NCBI GenBank assembly: GCA_049273695.1
Contig: JBASRE010000005.1
Coordinates: 151,700-215,699, forward strand
DNA length: 64,000 nt
Reading direction: 5' to 3'
Origin: UBA11740 sp049273695
GTDB lineage: Bacteria > Acidobacteriota > Blastocatellia > Pyrinomonadales > Pyrinomonadaceae
Below the pieces are notes generated by a model. The model had not been told where the DNA came from and made no database searches. It worked only from the letters and a program-made list of their open reading frames with translations. Below, one piece after another: positions 16,247 through 25,527 of the stretch. Positions within the stretch are counted from its first letter, which is position 1. Each line of letters opens with the position of its first letter. Position numbers and translations under genes: made by a program.

Positions 16247-19200
16247 ATGAGCTATGACCAACGTCCCAGGAAAATATTTCTTAGTTCAACCTGCTTGGAT
16301 CTGATCGATGTTAGGGCAGAACTCAAACGAGAATTGGAGTCGCTCGGATACATCGCATACACCAGCGAGACGAACGACTTCCCGGTAAATCCTCAGTTGT
16401 CTCCGGTTGATAACTGTCTTGAGGTGGTAGAGTCATGCGACATTTATTTGCTTGTTATTCACTCCCGTTATGGGGGCGAATATGACGGAGTTCGGAAACT
16501 TCCGAATAGTCCCGAAAGACCGCCCGGCGGGCATGTGTCAGTCACTTTGGCGGAACTTTTAGTCGCGCGCAGCAAGGGCCTAGAGACACGAATTTGGGTA
16601 CGTGATGCTATCTGGAATAGTCGACCGGTTTTTCGGCAGGCAGATTCAGGCTCCGCGAAACAGATCGGGTTGCCTGCGACTGTGGAGCCGGCTGTCTATG
16701 ATTTTCTGGATTTCCTGCAGAATAGCACTGAAGCTGGCAAGCTGTGGATCAATCAGTTCCACGACATAACCGACCTAAAGACCTCAGTCGCGACATGGCT
16801 CAAAGATCGGGCATTCTCCAGTGAACGCCAATTTAAAGAAGAGGTTGTCACTCTATTCCGGCTTCTAGGGTTTGAATTGAACCCAGACGAGTTGTTGACG
16901 CCGACGGTCCAGAGAGTACTGGCTCGTAATCCTGATGATAGCTTCGATACCGAATATGCTATTTGGACGCATTACAATCCATCGAACCGGGCCGCTTCAT
17001 GGAACGATCTTCAGATAACCGTGTTACAGATTCAGAACGACCTAAGCTTAGGTAGGTATGAGAAGGCATTTCTTGTGACGAGCGGAAGTTATTCTCCAGA
17101 CCTCATTGACAATCTGGCCGATCGCAATCTGAAACGGGATCTGAAGTTACAAAGTTTCAACGATCTTCTTGGTGGTCTAATCAATTTTGATCCATATCTG
17201 AGGCGGATCGTTCATGACTATGAAAATTATTACGAGTACGCCGATCCGGCAAGTGATAGAGATCCAATCATTTCGATAATGCGTCGCTGTAATCTATTCA
17301 AGTTTTTCGTGCCACTTCGTGCGCGAATGGTAATGAATTCACGACGCAAGTTTGACGGTGAACTTGAAGCTTACATCCTCGGTTGGTTGCAGGAAGACGG
17401 ACGCAATCATCTTACAATTCTGGGAGATTTTGGGACTGGCAAATCGTCCTTTGCGCTGTGGCTCACTTATACGCTTGCTAAAACGATAATTAAAGAAAAA
17501 TGGCATGGCCACCGCATTCCGGTTTTTATTTCTCTACGCGACCACGCGGGCAAAATCGACGTTCGCGAAATAATTACCAACACGCTTATCAACAACTATG
17601 ACATGCGCCACGCCGACTTCAAGAGTTTTGAGAGACTGCTTGAGGCCGGTCGGCTGTTGATCATTTTGGACGGCTTTGATGAAACTGCTACTTTGACAGA
17701 CAGGGCCAGTACACTCCGCATTCTCCGAGGACTCAATTCGTTAGTTCGACGAAACTCCAAAGTGATTTTGACGTGTCGCAGTCACTATTTTCGCACTGAT
17801 GAAGAGACCCAATCAGAACTAAATCGTAGTTTAACTCGCGAAGAGACGGAGCTGTTCGCTGAACAGAAAGGAAAAGAGAACTTCGAAGTGGTTCAACTGA
17901 GAGAGTTTCGGCGAGATCAGATCGAACTATTCCTCGAGCGTCACTACGATGGCGATCAGGAAAAGGCTAGGTCCACTCTATCAAAGATGCAAGCAACCTA
18001 TAACCTCACCGACCTTTCGCGTCGGCCGGTTATGCTAGAGATGATTCTAAAAGTTTGGCCCAGGCTACTTGAAAAAAGTAAGGAGGTCGAGGTCACTCCG
18101 GCGCTCCTGTATGGCGAATACGTGGATGCATGGATCGATAAAGTTGCGAAGGGTAACGAAGACTTGATGGATCCCTCTACAAAGAGGGCTTTTTGTCAAG
18201 ACCTCACTAAATGGATGTATCGCGAAAACCGAGAAATGCTACCGTATACGGAGATTGAGAAAGTAGTCAGAGAATACTTCAAGGATCGTCCTCCAGCGGT
18301 GTACGCAGCCCTTGATACAGAAGTAAGGACTTGCACTTTCCTCAACCGCGATTCAGTTGGAAATTATCAATTTGCTCATCGATCTTTTATGGAATTCTTT
18401 GTCGCCAAGTCATGCGCCGAGGAGTTGCGAACAGGACAATACGACTTGCTTAAATTGCGACCGCTTTCGCCCGAAATCGCAAACTTTCTGCGGGGTTTTA
18501 TGAGCGATTGTGATCTCCTCTGGTCAGCTCTCAATTGGACAAGCACGAAAGATGTTGATGAGGCGGGCTATGTCGGCGGGAATGCGGCCACGTTGTTGGC
18601 ATTGATGGACCAGTCATTTAAGGGCGCAAAGCTAGAACGCACGGTCTTGCTCGCGGCCGATTTGACCAATACCGATATCAGCGATGCAAATCTAAGCAAC
18701 GCGATCCTGCATCGATCACGACTCTTCAATGCAACGCTTGATAGAAGTGACTTTCGATACGCGGATTTGTCTCAGATCAACATCGGTGAATTAGGAGCCA
18801 TATCCTGTTTAGCGTGGAGTCAGGACGGGAACTACTTAGCCATTGGCGGCGAAGATTTCAACGTTCGTCTTTTAGACTATACCAACAGGAAGTTTGGAGC
18901 TTTATTCCGAGGGCACGGCAAAACTGTCGTCGATCTGGCGTTCATTCCGAACTCTAACCTGCTTTGCAGTGTGGCCGACAATCTAATTATCTGGGATATC
19001 GCCCGAAGTGCGATATTGGTAAAGATTTCATTAGAAAATGCGGATCGGGTGGAGCTCGAAGGTATTAACGTTGACGTTCGTCTTCCGTTCGTAACCATAA
19101 CCGGAGCAGAGAATTCGTTTAGCCTGAAATTGAATACCTTTAAAAGACGATCATTCTACTCGAACGTCCCTCGCTTCTCAGTTGAACTAAAGGGAAGCAA

Positions 19201-20167
19201 CAGAATTATTATTAGAGACTGGGCCAAAGCGGGCGTGGAGGTCTTTTGCTCTGAGCCGCATGATGGACAGATCACAACCGCATGTTTCGCTCCTACAGAT
19301 TCAGCAATCGCCGTCGGCACGACGGAGAGAAAGGCGTATGTGTGGGATTGCTTTACCGGTTCGCTTGTATCCGTGTTTGAGGGTAAACCTGTCTCCTGTA
19401 GAGGTATGAAAATCGCAGGAGCCAAAGGGCTAGATTCCGGCGGTTATTACGTAGAGAATAATACGTTCGAAGGAACCTTAGCAGAGTGGCTCATTGAACG
19501 CGGTGCGTATGGTCCAGAGTTAAGTGCGATTATCAAAGCAATGAGGGCTTTGCTTGGGCGATTAGACTTCAATAGAAATAGTTTAGACAGCGCAGCAACA
19601 ACCGCACATGGATTTCTCATTCAGCTTACCAACGAATCGGTTACGCGTAGCGTCGAAATTGGCAATATTAGAGCAATCAAAGATGACCTCGACTTCTTTG
19701 AGGCAACTTCGGAGGTTGAACGAAATGACGTCGCGCGGGCGCTCACCTTAATCGAGAAGGGACTTGTCGAAAGAATTATGATCGATTTCCCGAATAGATC
19801 CCACAATTCAACTAATGAACGACTTGACACACTGATTGAAGAACTTTCAATGGCACCAGGGTCCTATTACATATTGAACAAGTACCGAGATTTAAGTCAG
19901 CTAATTGGTGCGGTTAGAGAAACTGATCCAAAAGCCGACTTATTTGTCGAACGTGTGGAGCATTTCGTCCAGCAGCTTGACACGTTGTTTTACAACAATC
20001 GACACCTAATTCAAGGCGGATTGCGTAGCTTGTCCAGCTTAAAGGAGGTATACCAGGAGCGACAAAGGGCAAAGGTGAAGCTGGTTTCAGATGCGAAGAC
20101 GTTAATTAGTTCGTTTCGAAAGTCTGATGTGCTTAAACTATCACCACTACTGAATATGACTGAATAA
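16247..20167 (+). CDS. DUF4062-NACHT (STAND) NTPase with pentapeptide and WD40 repeats
   Basis: ATG 16247 follows GGAGA with nine-base spacing and gives 1306 residues. Residues 7-110 match DUF4062 (KIFLSSTCLDLIDVRAEL ... LLVIHSRYGGEYDG). A NACHT-type NTPase follows: Walker A GDFGTGKS near 393-400, Walker B LLIILDGFDE near 470, sensor VILTCRSHYF, and a helical region with FAHRSFMEFFVAK. Pentapeptide-like repeats lie at about 806-845 (LTNTDISDANLSNAIL). Degenerate WD40 blades cover about 846-1050 and an unrecognised helical region about 1050-1306. STAND NTPases oligomerise when a sensor domain detects a signal. DUF4062 is often N-terminal in such proteins, some in defence loci. The gene looks AT-richer than its neighbours, which suggests transfer. 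Confidence 0.87.
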   Translation: MSYDQRPRKIFLSSTCLDLIDVRAELKRELESLGYIAYTSETNDFPVNPQLSPVDNCLEVVESCDIYLLVIHSRYGGEYDGVRKLPNSPERPPGGHVSVTLAELLVARSKGLETRIWVRDAIWNSRPVFRQADSGSAKQIGLPATVEPAVYDFLDFLQNSTEAGKLWINQFHDITDLKTSVATWLKDRAFSSERQFKEEVVTLFRLLGFELNPDELLTPTVQRVLARNPDDSFDTEYAIWTHYNPSNRAASWNDLQITVLQIQNDLSLGRYEKAFLVTSGSYSPDLIDNLADRNLKRDLKLQSFNDLLGGLINFDPYLRRIVHDYENYYEYADPASDRDPIISIMRRCNLFKFFVPLRARMVMNSRRKFDGELEAYILGWLQEDGRNHLTILGDFGTGKSSFALWLTYTLAKTIIKEKWHGHRIPVFISLRDHAGKIDVREIITNTLINNYDMRHADFKSFERLLEAGRLLIILDGFDETATLTDRASTLRILRGLNSLVRRNSKVILTCRSHYFRTDEETQSELNRSLTREETELFAEQKGKENFEVVQLREFRRDQIELFLERHYDGDQEKARSTLSKMQATYNLTDLSRRPVMLEMILKVWPRLLEKSKEVEVTPALLYGEYVDAWIDKVAKGNEDLMDPSTKRAFCQDLTKWMYRENREMLPYTEIEKVVREYFKDRPPAVYAALDTEVRTCTFLNRDSVGNYQFAHRSFMEFFVAKSCAEELRTGQYDLLKLRPLSPEIANFLRGFMSDCDLLWSALNWTSTKDVDEAGYVGGNAATLLALMDQSFKGAKLERTVLLAADLTNTDISDANLSNAILHRSRLFNATLDRSDFRYADLSQINIGELGAISCLAWSQDGNYLAIGGEDFNVRLLDYTNRKFGALFRGHGKTVVDLAFIPNSNLLCSVADNLIIWDIARSAILVKISLENADRVELEGINVDVRLPFVTITGAENSFSLKLNTFKRRSFYSNVPRFSVELKGSNRIIIRDWAKAGVEVFCSEPHDGQITTACFAPTDSAIAVGTTERKAYVWDCFTGSLVSVFEGKPVSCRGMKIAGAKGLDSGGYYVENNTFEGTLAEWLIERGAYGPELSAIIKAMRALLGRLDFNRNSLDSAATTAHGFLIQLTNESVTRSVEIGNIRAIKDDLDFFEATSEVERNDVARALTLIEKGLVERIMIDFPNRSHNSTNERLDTLIEELSMAPGSYYILNKYRDLSQLIGAVRETDPKADLFVERVEHFVQQLDTLFYNNRHLIQGGLRSLSSLKEVYQERQRAKVKLVSDAKTLISSFRKSDVLKLSPLLNMTE

Positions 20168-20777
20168 GCCGTGGTTATCAATTTCGTGGTCCCCTACCAT
20201 TCGGTGTTAGCCTAAACGTAGAATGATCTTGGTCACAACGACATCTGCCAATAAAAATGGTTTGCTAATAACTGCATAGGAGAAGGCGCTGTTTCGCTGA
20301 CCCCCGTTGCTCTTAACCCATTCGGCCCCTCCACGATCGTATCCAATCACTTAACGCCACGATCGCGCTAACGATTCTCGATCGCGCCATCCAAGCCGAA
20401 GTCCCGCTTGCTGGGCCCGCCGCCCTTAACCGAATCCTGATGCATCGTGACTCCGCCCAGCTGGTGAATCGTAAATGGTAAATCGTGAATAGAAGAGCGG
20501 GGTGACGGGTATCAGGTGTCGGGTGACGGACAGCAGAAGGCAGAAGGCAGAAAGCAGAAGCGACCTAAGGCTAAGACCTAAGACTCCCAGGGGAGAGGGA
20601 CCATGCTAACGCTCGGGCTACCTGCCCAATCCCGGCGCCGTGCAAGATCAAATTCAGGGAAACGTTCTAATCTCGACTGCGTCGAGAACCCTCACCCTGC
20701 CCTCTCCCATGGGGAGAGGGTGTAATCTCGGTGCGCAGGCCGCTGGCCTGCCAAGCAGTCCGGAGGACTGCGTACCT
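20168..20777. other. Gene-poor gap with a possible gene remnant and word repeats
   Basis: No complete gene is seen. A start-less plus-strand frame from 20320 to a TAA at 20479-20481 reads plausibly (ALTILDRAIQAEVPLAG ... AQLVNRKW) and could be a decayed C-terminus. It ends inside the AATCGTAAATGGTAAATCG word, as the AlkZ-like gene at 31722 also does. From 20500 the gap holds GGTGACGGGT and GCAGAAGGCAGAA words. A CCTCTCCCATGGGGAGAGG hairpin lies at 20702-20720, and CGCAGGCCGCTGGCCTGC and AGCAGTCCGGAGGACTGC hairpins lie just before the next start. Confidence 0.5.
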
Positions 20778-21500
20778 ATGAAGAAACAAAGCCTCTCGAT
20801 CTGCTGCGTTACGCTACTGGCCCTTCTAGCGCTTTCGCCAGCGTGGTCACAGGGACAAAGTACTCCGGGTGCTCAAGCGGCAAAACTGCCGGACAAGATT
20901 CTCCAATTCCTCAAGGGGAGCGAGATGCAGAAGCGCCGAGCAACGTTTACCGGCGAGATCGATCCCATCTCGGAGAATCTGAAACATCTACTAGGGCAGC
21001 TCTATTTTCATCGCTTTACCATCGTGCACATGAGGATCAACCGTGACATTAGCTTCACCACTACAAAGCTAATCGTCGTGTCAGATGCAAACACCGGCGA
21101 CGTCGTCTCTTATCTCTGGCAAGGCGGGTATGACGTGCCGTACTCATTCAAACAATTGCTGACCCACTATCCGAAAGACGTTGGGTTAAGAAATTCTGAC
21201 GTATTGAGCACTGCCTTCGCGCGGTTGAACGCGCTGGCTAACCTGGTTGTTTATCCGGATCGGGCCTCTAATACGGGTTACCGGATGGGCATCGGCGGGC
21301 GCGTCGGTGCGCTGAGTGCAAAGCAAAAGGGATCCCGTATGGAGCTCAGCGCGGAGTTGATTAGATCATTAGGGCCCTCCCGATTGCTGACACTGCAGAT
21401 GGAAGAGAGTGATGAAGGAGATAGGGACGGGTACAATTACGAAGGGCACAAGTATGGACGCCTGGCCACTATTGACAGTGAAACCGGGAGAGAGATGTAG
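20778..21500 (+). CDS. Hypothetical secreted protein
   Basis: The ATG at 20778 begins a clear signal peptide (MKKQSLSICCVTLLALLALS, then PAWSQGQ), so it is preferred over an upstream in-frame start inside repeat DNA. The mature part is about 215 residues, mixed alpha/beta, with one cysteine pair only in the signal. A DRDGYNYEGHKYGR segment near the end is acidic and glycine-rich. No family is recognised. It should be periplasmic or secreted. Repeat hairpins lie directly upstream and low-complexity GGTCAGAG words directly downstream. Confidence 0.6.
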   Translation: MKKQSLSICCVTLLALLALSPAWSQGQSTPGAQAAKLPDKILQFLKGSEMQKRRATFTGEIDPISENLKHLLGQLYFHRFTIVHMRINRDISFTTTKLIVVSDANTGDVVSYLWQGGYDVPYSFKQLLTHYPKDVGLRNSDVLSTAFARLNALANLVVYPDRASNTGYRMGIGGRVGALSAKQKGSRMELSAELIRSLGPSRLLTLQMEESDEGDRDGYNYEGHKYGRLATIDSETGREM

Positions 21501-22125
21501 CGGGTGACGGGTGTCGGGTGTCAGAGGTCAGAGGTCGGAGATCAGAGATCAGAGATCAGAGGTCAGAGATCAGGTCAGAGGTCAGAAATCAGAAGTCGGA
21601 GTAGTGCGCGGCGCGCACGACAGCATAAAGACTTCCACCTCAACCGAGATGCTCGGCTGGGGACCCCGGCCTTGGGGCGTAAGCCCCAGGATCACAAACC
21701 CAAGATAATCCCGAGCCCGCGAAGCGGGCGACAGATATTTGGAGTGCGGTGGCAGAGCACCGGGGTCCCCGGCGCGGCATCCGCGCTGGGGTGGTCGTTG
21801 CGGCGACAGCGCTTTGGATCCAACTCATCCGACGCGCTTCCATCGATGGGCGCGGAGTATCCAAAGCGCCGTCGACGTCCGGACAAAGTCGGAACTCTGC
21901 CGGCGCACTCCAAATTGATTGCGCCCCTTCAGGGCGCGGATTTTCTTTCTAAATCGATCCAGGGGTGGCGCGACGTGCCGTCGCGTACCCCTGGCTACCT
22001 TCTTTCACGCCTTCGGCGTGAATACCCGGTCGCTAATCTCGACTTCGTCGAGAACCCTCACCTTAGCCCTCTCCCAGGGGGAGAGGGAATAAGCTCGCGG
22101 TACTGACACCCTGACTCTAATTATT
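21501..22125. repeat. Repeat block: GGTCAGAG words, hairpins and inverted-repeat element (copy 3)
   Basis: The block contains a run of GGTCAGAGGTC/GATCAGAGATC words (21505-21600), GCGCGGCGCGC and TTGGGGCGTAAGCCCCAGG hairpins, GCCCGCGAAGCGGGC, and the element at 21738-21914 bounded by TTTGGAGTGCG and CGCACTCCAAA. CGCCCCTTCAGGGCG, ACGCCTTCGGCGT and a CCCTCTCCCAGGGGGAGAGGG hairpin (22070-22090) follow. About 500 bases from 21525 onward recur in the same orientation at 24977-25463. Confidence 0.85.
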
Positions 22126-24819
22126 TTATTCCCGGAAGCGTAGACCCTTGAGATCCTGCAGGAGAATGCCGGCACGTTGGGCTCCGGAGGGAAGTTCGAA
22201 GCGCACATGATCCCCGACTTGCAAACGCCTCCCCTGGACATCAGGAGCGCCTTGATAGTAAGCAGCGACTGAGATGTGCATGAGTTCTTTGGGCTCGAGC
22301 ACTTCAAAATGAATGACGTCGGAAACCAGCACCTTTCCGTTTCCGAGATCGTCGGTGTAAGCCTTTGGCTCGATCTTCTTCACGATCGCTGACACCTCGC
22401 GGTTTTGCGTCAGCACGCGAAAGCGCAGGGCGCTCGGCTGCATCGCATCGTGGTAGATGGTCTGGTGCGCGGGTACCATCCGCGTCGCATTGATAAGCGG
22501 TTCGCCGGTGTTCAGGTTGCGCGCGTAACCAGGAAACGCGTCGCTCGTGATCATCACCGCAAGGCGATGTCCTTTCTTCACCTGATGCGCGGTGTCCCAG
22601 AGTGCGATGGTCGCCTTATACACATTGCCCGGCGTCAGCAGTGACGGCTTTTCCCAGCCGGACAAATAACGCGCGCGAATCTTGCCGCCGATACCTATCG
22701 CACGCATCGTGCCTTTTTCATCGATATCCACCAGCGAAGCAAAGAAGTCCGTGTCGCGCGCCGTCGTCGCAAAGCGCAGATCGAGTTCAATCGGACCGCC
22801 AATCTCCAACGGCTCGGTCATCGGCGCCGTCCGGTAGATAAGCACGCCTTTTTCCTTCGGATCGAGTTTCACCACGGTCGAGGCAGCCGCGAGCAGATCG
22901 CCGAAGTCCTTGCTGTTTTTCATCTCTTTCGGGATCTCAGTAGTGGCTGGATCATAAGTGTAGCGATCTGGTGACTGCTTCCTGGGAGCTGTCGGGAGCA
23001 ACTCGCCGACGCCGGCAATTCCGTTAGCCGGCCCGCGGGAACTCAGAAAAAGGGTCATCTCGCGCGAGCGTGCATCAGGCCAATCGTTCAGCTCACGCCA
23101 CTGATTGATGCCGGTGACGAACACGCGCACCTTCGGCTGCCGCTCCCAATTGACCTGTTTCTTCTTCAACCAGGTGTCGAAGAAACGCAAATAGATCGAA
23201 TCGAGATCCATGATGGCTTCGGGTCCGTAATCGACGTCGCCTATGCGCGAAGTGCTGTTAAAACTGTGCGTCCATGGACCATAGATCAACCACTGGTTCT
23301 TATTTCCGAGCGCCCGCATTCTCGCCCAGTTGAGTTTCGTGCCGATGCCGTCGCCGTCCCACCATCCACTGATGTGCAGCACCGGAATCTTGACCTTGTC
23401 CATGTCAGACATGAAGTTCGCGTCCGCAAATTGAGACGGCGTTTGCTTCTCGAGCCACTCGTTAAAGAAAGGAATGTCGCGGCCAAATACTTCGTCATCA
23501 ACTTTTGATAGCGGCAGGGTCTTTAGCTTCTCGAGGTCTTTGGGGGTCGCGGGGACTGCGGGCACCTTCTTGTCTTTGACGAAGTTGGCCCACCAGAGCG
23601 CGCCAAACAGCATCGGCACGCCATGATCTATCGGGAAGTTGAAAAAAGGATCGGGGGGCGAGACCTGCGGCACGATGCATTTGAGCGCCGGGTGGGCTTC
23701 GACCGCGGCAGACCATTGCACGAATCCGACGTAGCTGCCGCCAATCATTCCGACATTCCCGTCAGACCAACTTTGTTTGGCGATCCAATCGATGGTGTCA
23801 TAGCCATCTTTGCGCTCGTGCACTAAGGGCTTCCACTCGCCGTCGCTGTCGTTGCGCCCGCGCACGTCCTGTGCGATGTGCACGTAACCACGCTTGGCCC
23901 ACCACTCGCCTCCCAGCTGCGACAGAGTTTCGCGGCCATATGGCGTGCGTTCGAGGATGACCGGATGTTTGGCATCATCAGCGGGACGCACAATATCGGC
24001 GACGAGGTCGACGCCGTCGCGCATTTTGATCTTGACGGCCTTCTCAGCCCGCGTGGTCATTACCGGTTGACTCAGTTCCGGATAAAGTGTCGTCGGATCA
24101 ACCAGGAAGCCTTCATGACCTGAGGCAACGGCTTGCAACCGCTGAGAAGGGACATCCCACGCGGCGAATTGGCCGGCTTCGGTGAGGTACAGATCGAACT
24201 CGACCGTTGCAAGGCGCGCAAGGTAAACATTCGCGACCTGTTTCTTGCCTCCTGTCTCAACGGTGCGCACCTTCTTTTTTGTAACTTCAACTTTGACCGT
24301 GGCGGCGCCATCAAGGACGAAGATGTCGATGTTCTGAACGCCATCCTTCGTGGGATCGAGAACTTTGGCCCAGGTCTGACTGAGGACCGGATGGAGGTTC
24401 GCGAACAGGACGCTCGCCGGTTTGTAGTCGACGGTGCGGCTGTTTGTGCCAACAGTAATCTGCGCCTTGCCGTCTTTGGCTGAGGTCTTCGCTTCGGTGC
24501 CTGCTTGTTGGGTGACCAATTCGAATTCGGTGATCAGCCCATTCACCATTTTCCCCGTAAGCCGGCTCTTGAGGGACTGACCCATGATGTTGAGCTCGGT
24601 CACGGATTCGAAGGTCCCATCGGGGCTAACAATATAAGTACCGGTACCTGCTTCGTTACCGCCGAATCTCCATTTGAGGCTTTGTGTAGTCTGGGCAGCC
24701 GTTGAAGCATCGGGCGCGCCGGTGGATTGGTTTTGACTCCAGGCTGAAAGCGGCGGACGGAGCGTTAAGATCACCGCCATCAGAACCAACCATGCGACTT
24801 TTCGGGCCAACGGTTTCAT
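22126..24819 (-). CDS. CocE/NonD (S15 peptidase-like) hydrolase, exported
   Basis: The ATG at 24819, preceded by AAAGGAAA, starts a signal peptide (KVAWLVLMAVILTLRPPLSAW). The protein has 897 residues. About 35-260 form an N-terminal extension not typical of CocE. The alpha/beta-hydrolase core follows (RDGVDLVADIVRP, YGRETLSQLGG) with nucleophile Ser362 in GGSYVG, the acid in HISGWWDGDG and the histidine in YGPWTHSF. The C-terminal jelly-roll PepX domain is complete (GHRLAVMITSDAFPGYARN). Family enzymes cleave acyl esters or Xaa-Pro peptides; the substrate here is unknown. The gene lies alone between two similar ~0.5-kb direct repeats. Confidence 0.9.
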   Translation of the reverse strand: MKPLARKVAWLVLMAVILTLRPPLSAWSQNQSTGAPDASTAAQTTQSLKWRFGGNEAGTGTYIVSPDGTFESVTELNIMGQSLKSRLTGKMVNGLITEFELVTQQAGTEAKTSAKDGKAQITVGTNSRTVDYKPASVLFANLHPVLSQTWAKVLDPTKDGVQNIDIFVLDGAATVKVEVTKKKVRTVETGGKKQVANVYLARLATVEFDLYLTEAGQFAAWDVPSQRLQAVASGHEGFLVDPTTLYPELSQPVMTTRAEKAVKIKMRDGVDLVADIVRPADDAKHPVILERTPYGRETLSQLGGEWWAKRGYVHIAQDVRGRNDSDGEWKPLVHERKDGYDTIDWIAKQSWSDGNVGMIGGSYVGFVQWSAAVEAHPALKCIVPQVSPPDPFFNFPIDHGVPMLFGALWWANFVKDKKVPAVPATPKDLEKLKTLPLSKVDDEVFGRDIPFFNEWLEKQTPSQFADANFMSDMDKVKIPVLHISGWWDGDGIGTKLNWARMRALGNKNQWLIYGPWTHSFNSTSRIGDVDYGPEAIMDLDSIYLRFFDTWLKKKQVNWERQPKVRVFVTGINQWRELNDWPDARSREMTLFLSSRGPANGIAGVGELLPTAPRKQSPDRYTYDPATTEIPKEMKNSKDFGDLLAAASTVVKLDPKEKGVLIYRTAPMTEPLEIGGPIELDLRFATTARDTDFFASLVDIDEKGTMRAIGIGGKIRARYLSGWEKPSLLTPGNVYKATIALWDTAHQVKKGHRLAVMITSDAFPGYARNLNTGEPLINATRMVPAHQTIYHDAMQPSALRFRVLTQNREVSAIVKKIEPKAYTDDLGNGKVLVSDVIHFEVLEPKELMHISVAAYYQGAPDVQGRRLQVGDHVRFELPSGAQRAGILLQDLKGLRFRE

Positions 24820-25527
24820 AAAAGTTTCCTTTGTTGAGAGATTAGCTCGGGGAACACCGAGACTTGAAATAAGACCCACCTCAATTCGAACTGGTATTAC
24901 GAGTCACTGTAGCAGAAGGTTTGCAGAGGAACATGACTGGGTGACGGGTGACGGGTGACAAGTGACGGGTGACGGGTGGCAGAGGTCAGAGGTCGGAGAT
25001 CAGAAGTCAGAGATCAGAAGTCGGAGTAGTGCGCGGCGCGCACGACAGCATAAAGACTTCCACCCCAACCGAGATGCTCGGCTGGGGACCCCGGCCTTGG
25101 GGCGTAAGCCCCAGGATCACAAACCCAAGATAATCCCGAGCCGCGAGGCGGCGGCAGCTATTTGGAGTGCGGTGGCAAGCACCGGGGTCCCCAGGCGCGG
25201 CAGCCGCGCTGGGGTGGTCGGAGCGCGACACCGCTTTGGATATTTGCCAATCAATGACCCAAAGCGCCGTCGACGTCCCGACAAAGTGGAAACCTGCCGG
25301 CGCACTCCAAATTATTGCGCCCCTTCAGGGCGCTGAATCTTTTTTCTTGACCCGATCCAGGGATGGCGTCCCGACAAATCGGGACTTACCCGCTCCCACT
25401 CCACGCGGGATGCCCGCGTGGGGACCCGGCCTGGCTACCTTCTTTCACGCCTTTGGCGTGAATACCCACAGAGAAGAGCAGCGGCTTAGGACTATTTCTG
25501 CGGATTAATGCGGCGGGCCTTTCCTGC
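24820..25527. repeat. Repeat block: GGTCAGAG words, hairpins and inverted-repeat element (copy 4)
   Basis: From about 24927 the sequence repeats GTGACGGGTGACGGGTGAC and GGTCAGAGGTCGGAGATCAG words. It then follows the block at 21525 closely, through TTGGGGCGTAAGCCCCAGG and the inverted-repeat element (25161-25311, shortened to 151 bases) to CTTTCACGCCTTTGGCGTGAATACCC at about 25440-25466. No gene is seen. The first ~100 bases (24820-24920) should contain the promoter of the CocE gene. Confidence 0.83.
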
